Source: an uncultured Reyranella sp. (GTDB lineage: Bacteria; Pseudomonadota; Alphaproteobacteria; Reyranellales; Reyranellaceae). Taken from it: 36,545 nucleotides of DNA. The position numbers were made by a program, and so were the translations under genes. The DNA is taken from the NCBI GenBank assembly GCA_937919085.1, contig CALFRN010000272.1, positions 1 through 36,545 of the forward strand. The letters run 5' to 3'. The notes under the pieces are model-generated. The model searched no databases. It was not told the DNA's origin and saw nothing but the letters and a program-made list of their open reading frames with translations. Shown here piece after piece: positions 36,084 to 36,545 of the stretch (its first letter is position 1; each line of letters opens with the position of its first letter).

Positions 36084-36512
36084 ATGGCCAAGGCCAAGGC
36101 GAAAATCACGAAAGCCAAACCCAAGCCGCGCAACAAGAAGCTTTACGACGAGGGCATGAAGGTCCGCAAAGCCGTGCTAGGCGCGGCCTATGTCGACAAC
36201 TCGCTGGCGGGTGCAGCCAACGATGAGTTCATGATGGCGTTCCAGGACATCACCACGGAATATTGCTGGGGTTATGCCTGGACGCGGCCGGGCCTGTCGA
36301 AGAAGACGCGCTCGATGCTGAACCTCGCCATGCTGGCGGCGCTGAACCGCGGCCCTGAACTCAAGCTGCACATCAACGGCGCGCTGACCAACGGCCTCAC
36401 CAAGGACGAGATCAAGGAGATCTTCCTGCAGGTTGCGATCTATTGCGGTATCCCGGCGAGCCTCGACGCCTTCAAGACCGCGCGCGACGTCTTCAAGGAA
36501 CGCGGCGTCTAG
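36084..36512 (+). CDS. Carboxymuconolactone decarboxylase-family protein
   Basis: Protein of 142 residues with a very good ribosome-binding site (GGAGGA). The core from about residue 20 to 140 is the CMD fold: GMKVRKAVLGAAYVDNSL, the helix LSKKTRSMLNLAMLAAL, KLHINGALTNGLTKDEIKEI and the end YCGIPASLDAFKTARDV, which is the gamma-CMD (PcaC) pattern. It lacks the CxxC of AhpD, so it is not a peroxidase of that type. A 19-residue Lys/Ala-rich N-terminus (AKAKAKITKAKPKPRNKK) is unusual for the family and may bind nucleic acid or membranes. Its role could be aromatic-ring degradation, but no pca genes are nearby. Confidence 0.85.
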   Translation: MAKAKAKITKAKPKPRNKKLYDEGMKVRKAVLGAAYVDNSLAGAANDEFMMAFQDITTEYCWGYAWTRPGLSKKTRSMLNLAMLAALNRGPELKLHINGALTNGLTKDEIKEIFLQVAIYCGIPASLDAFKTARDVFKERGV

Positions 36513-36545
36513 GTCCTACATGGTCGCCATACGGCCGGCGCGGGC

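Overview
The window looks like the chromosome of a high-GC alphaproteobacterium, probably from the Rhodospirillales/Reyranella side of the class (genus guess is low confidence). The evidence is the run of housekeeping blocks typical of that class: grpE-dnaK-dnaJ; an SUV3-type helicase with an S4 protein, 7Fe ferredoxin and CarD; a ~1,600-residue NAD-glutamate dehydrogenase; nrdA/nrdB; and ubiE-ubiB-coaBC-dut. No phage, transposase, CRISPR array, rRNA or tRNA was seen. Thirty-one of the 33 protein genes can be assigned to a family; two very small genes cannot.

Region by region. (1) 1-4.8 kb, minus strand: grpE, dnaK, dnaJ and a DUF4239 membrane protein whose start codon overlaps the dnaJ stop. 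Two RpoH-like promoters and an inverted repeat that contains the grpE ribosome-binding site suggest heat-shock control. (2) 4.8-6.9 kb, minus: a TauD/TfdA-type dioxygenase and prolyl iminopeptidase. (3) 7.0-8.4 kb, plus: an M48 metalloprotease lipoprotein, ending at a two-sided terminator shared with carD. (4) 8.5-14.1 kb, minus: DUF1223 thioredoxin-like protein, helicase with a long disordered tail, S4 RNA-binding protein, FdxA and CarD. (5) 14.2-17.2 kb, plus: a Zur-box-like palindrome, a 38-residue membrane peptide, ZnuC- and ZnuB-like zinc/manganese ABC subunits (no binding protein), an epoxide-hydrolase-type enzyme and a 42-residue secreted peptide. (6) 17.2-22.5 kb, minus: NAD-GDH followed by msrB. 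(7) 22.5-25.8 kb: a 450-bp control region carrying a 17-bp palindrome, a promoter and DnaA-box-like sites, then nrdA, an intrinsic terminator and nrdB. (8) 26.1-28.5 kb: a PPOX-family flavoprotein divergent from a MocR regulator. (9) 28.7-30.7 kb: aspartate-semialdehyde dehydrogenase, convergent with an SDR-fold protein that carries both halohydrin-dehalogenase signatures. (10) 30.7-36.5 kb, plus: ubiE, ubiB, a TSUP exporter, coaBC, dut, an Rrf2 regulator without the cluster cysteines and a carboxymuconolactone-decarboxylase-family protein.

The most notable items are the halohydrin-dehalogenase-like enzyme next to ubiE, the SD-containing inverted repeat at grpE, the Zur-like site with an unlisted micro-gene before znuC, the terminator between nrdA and nrdB, and the operator-like palindromes in the gdh/nrdA gap and the PPOX/MocR gap. 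Most gene functions are ordinary; the regulatory readings are inferences from sequence alone.
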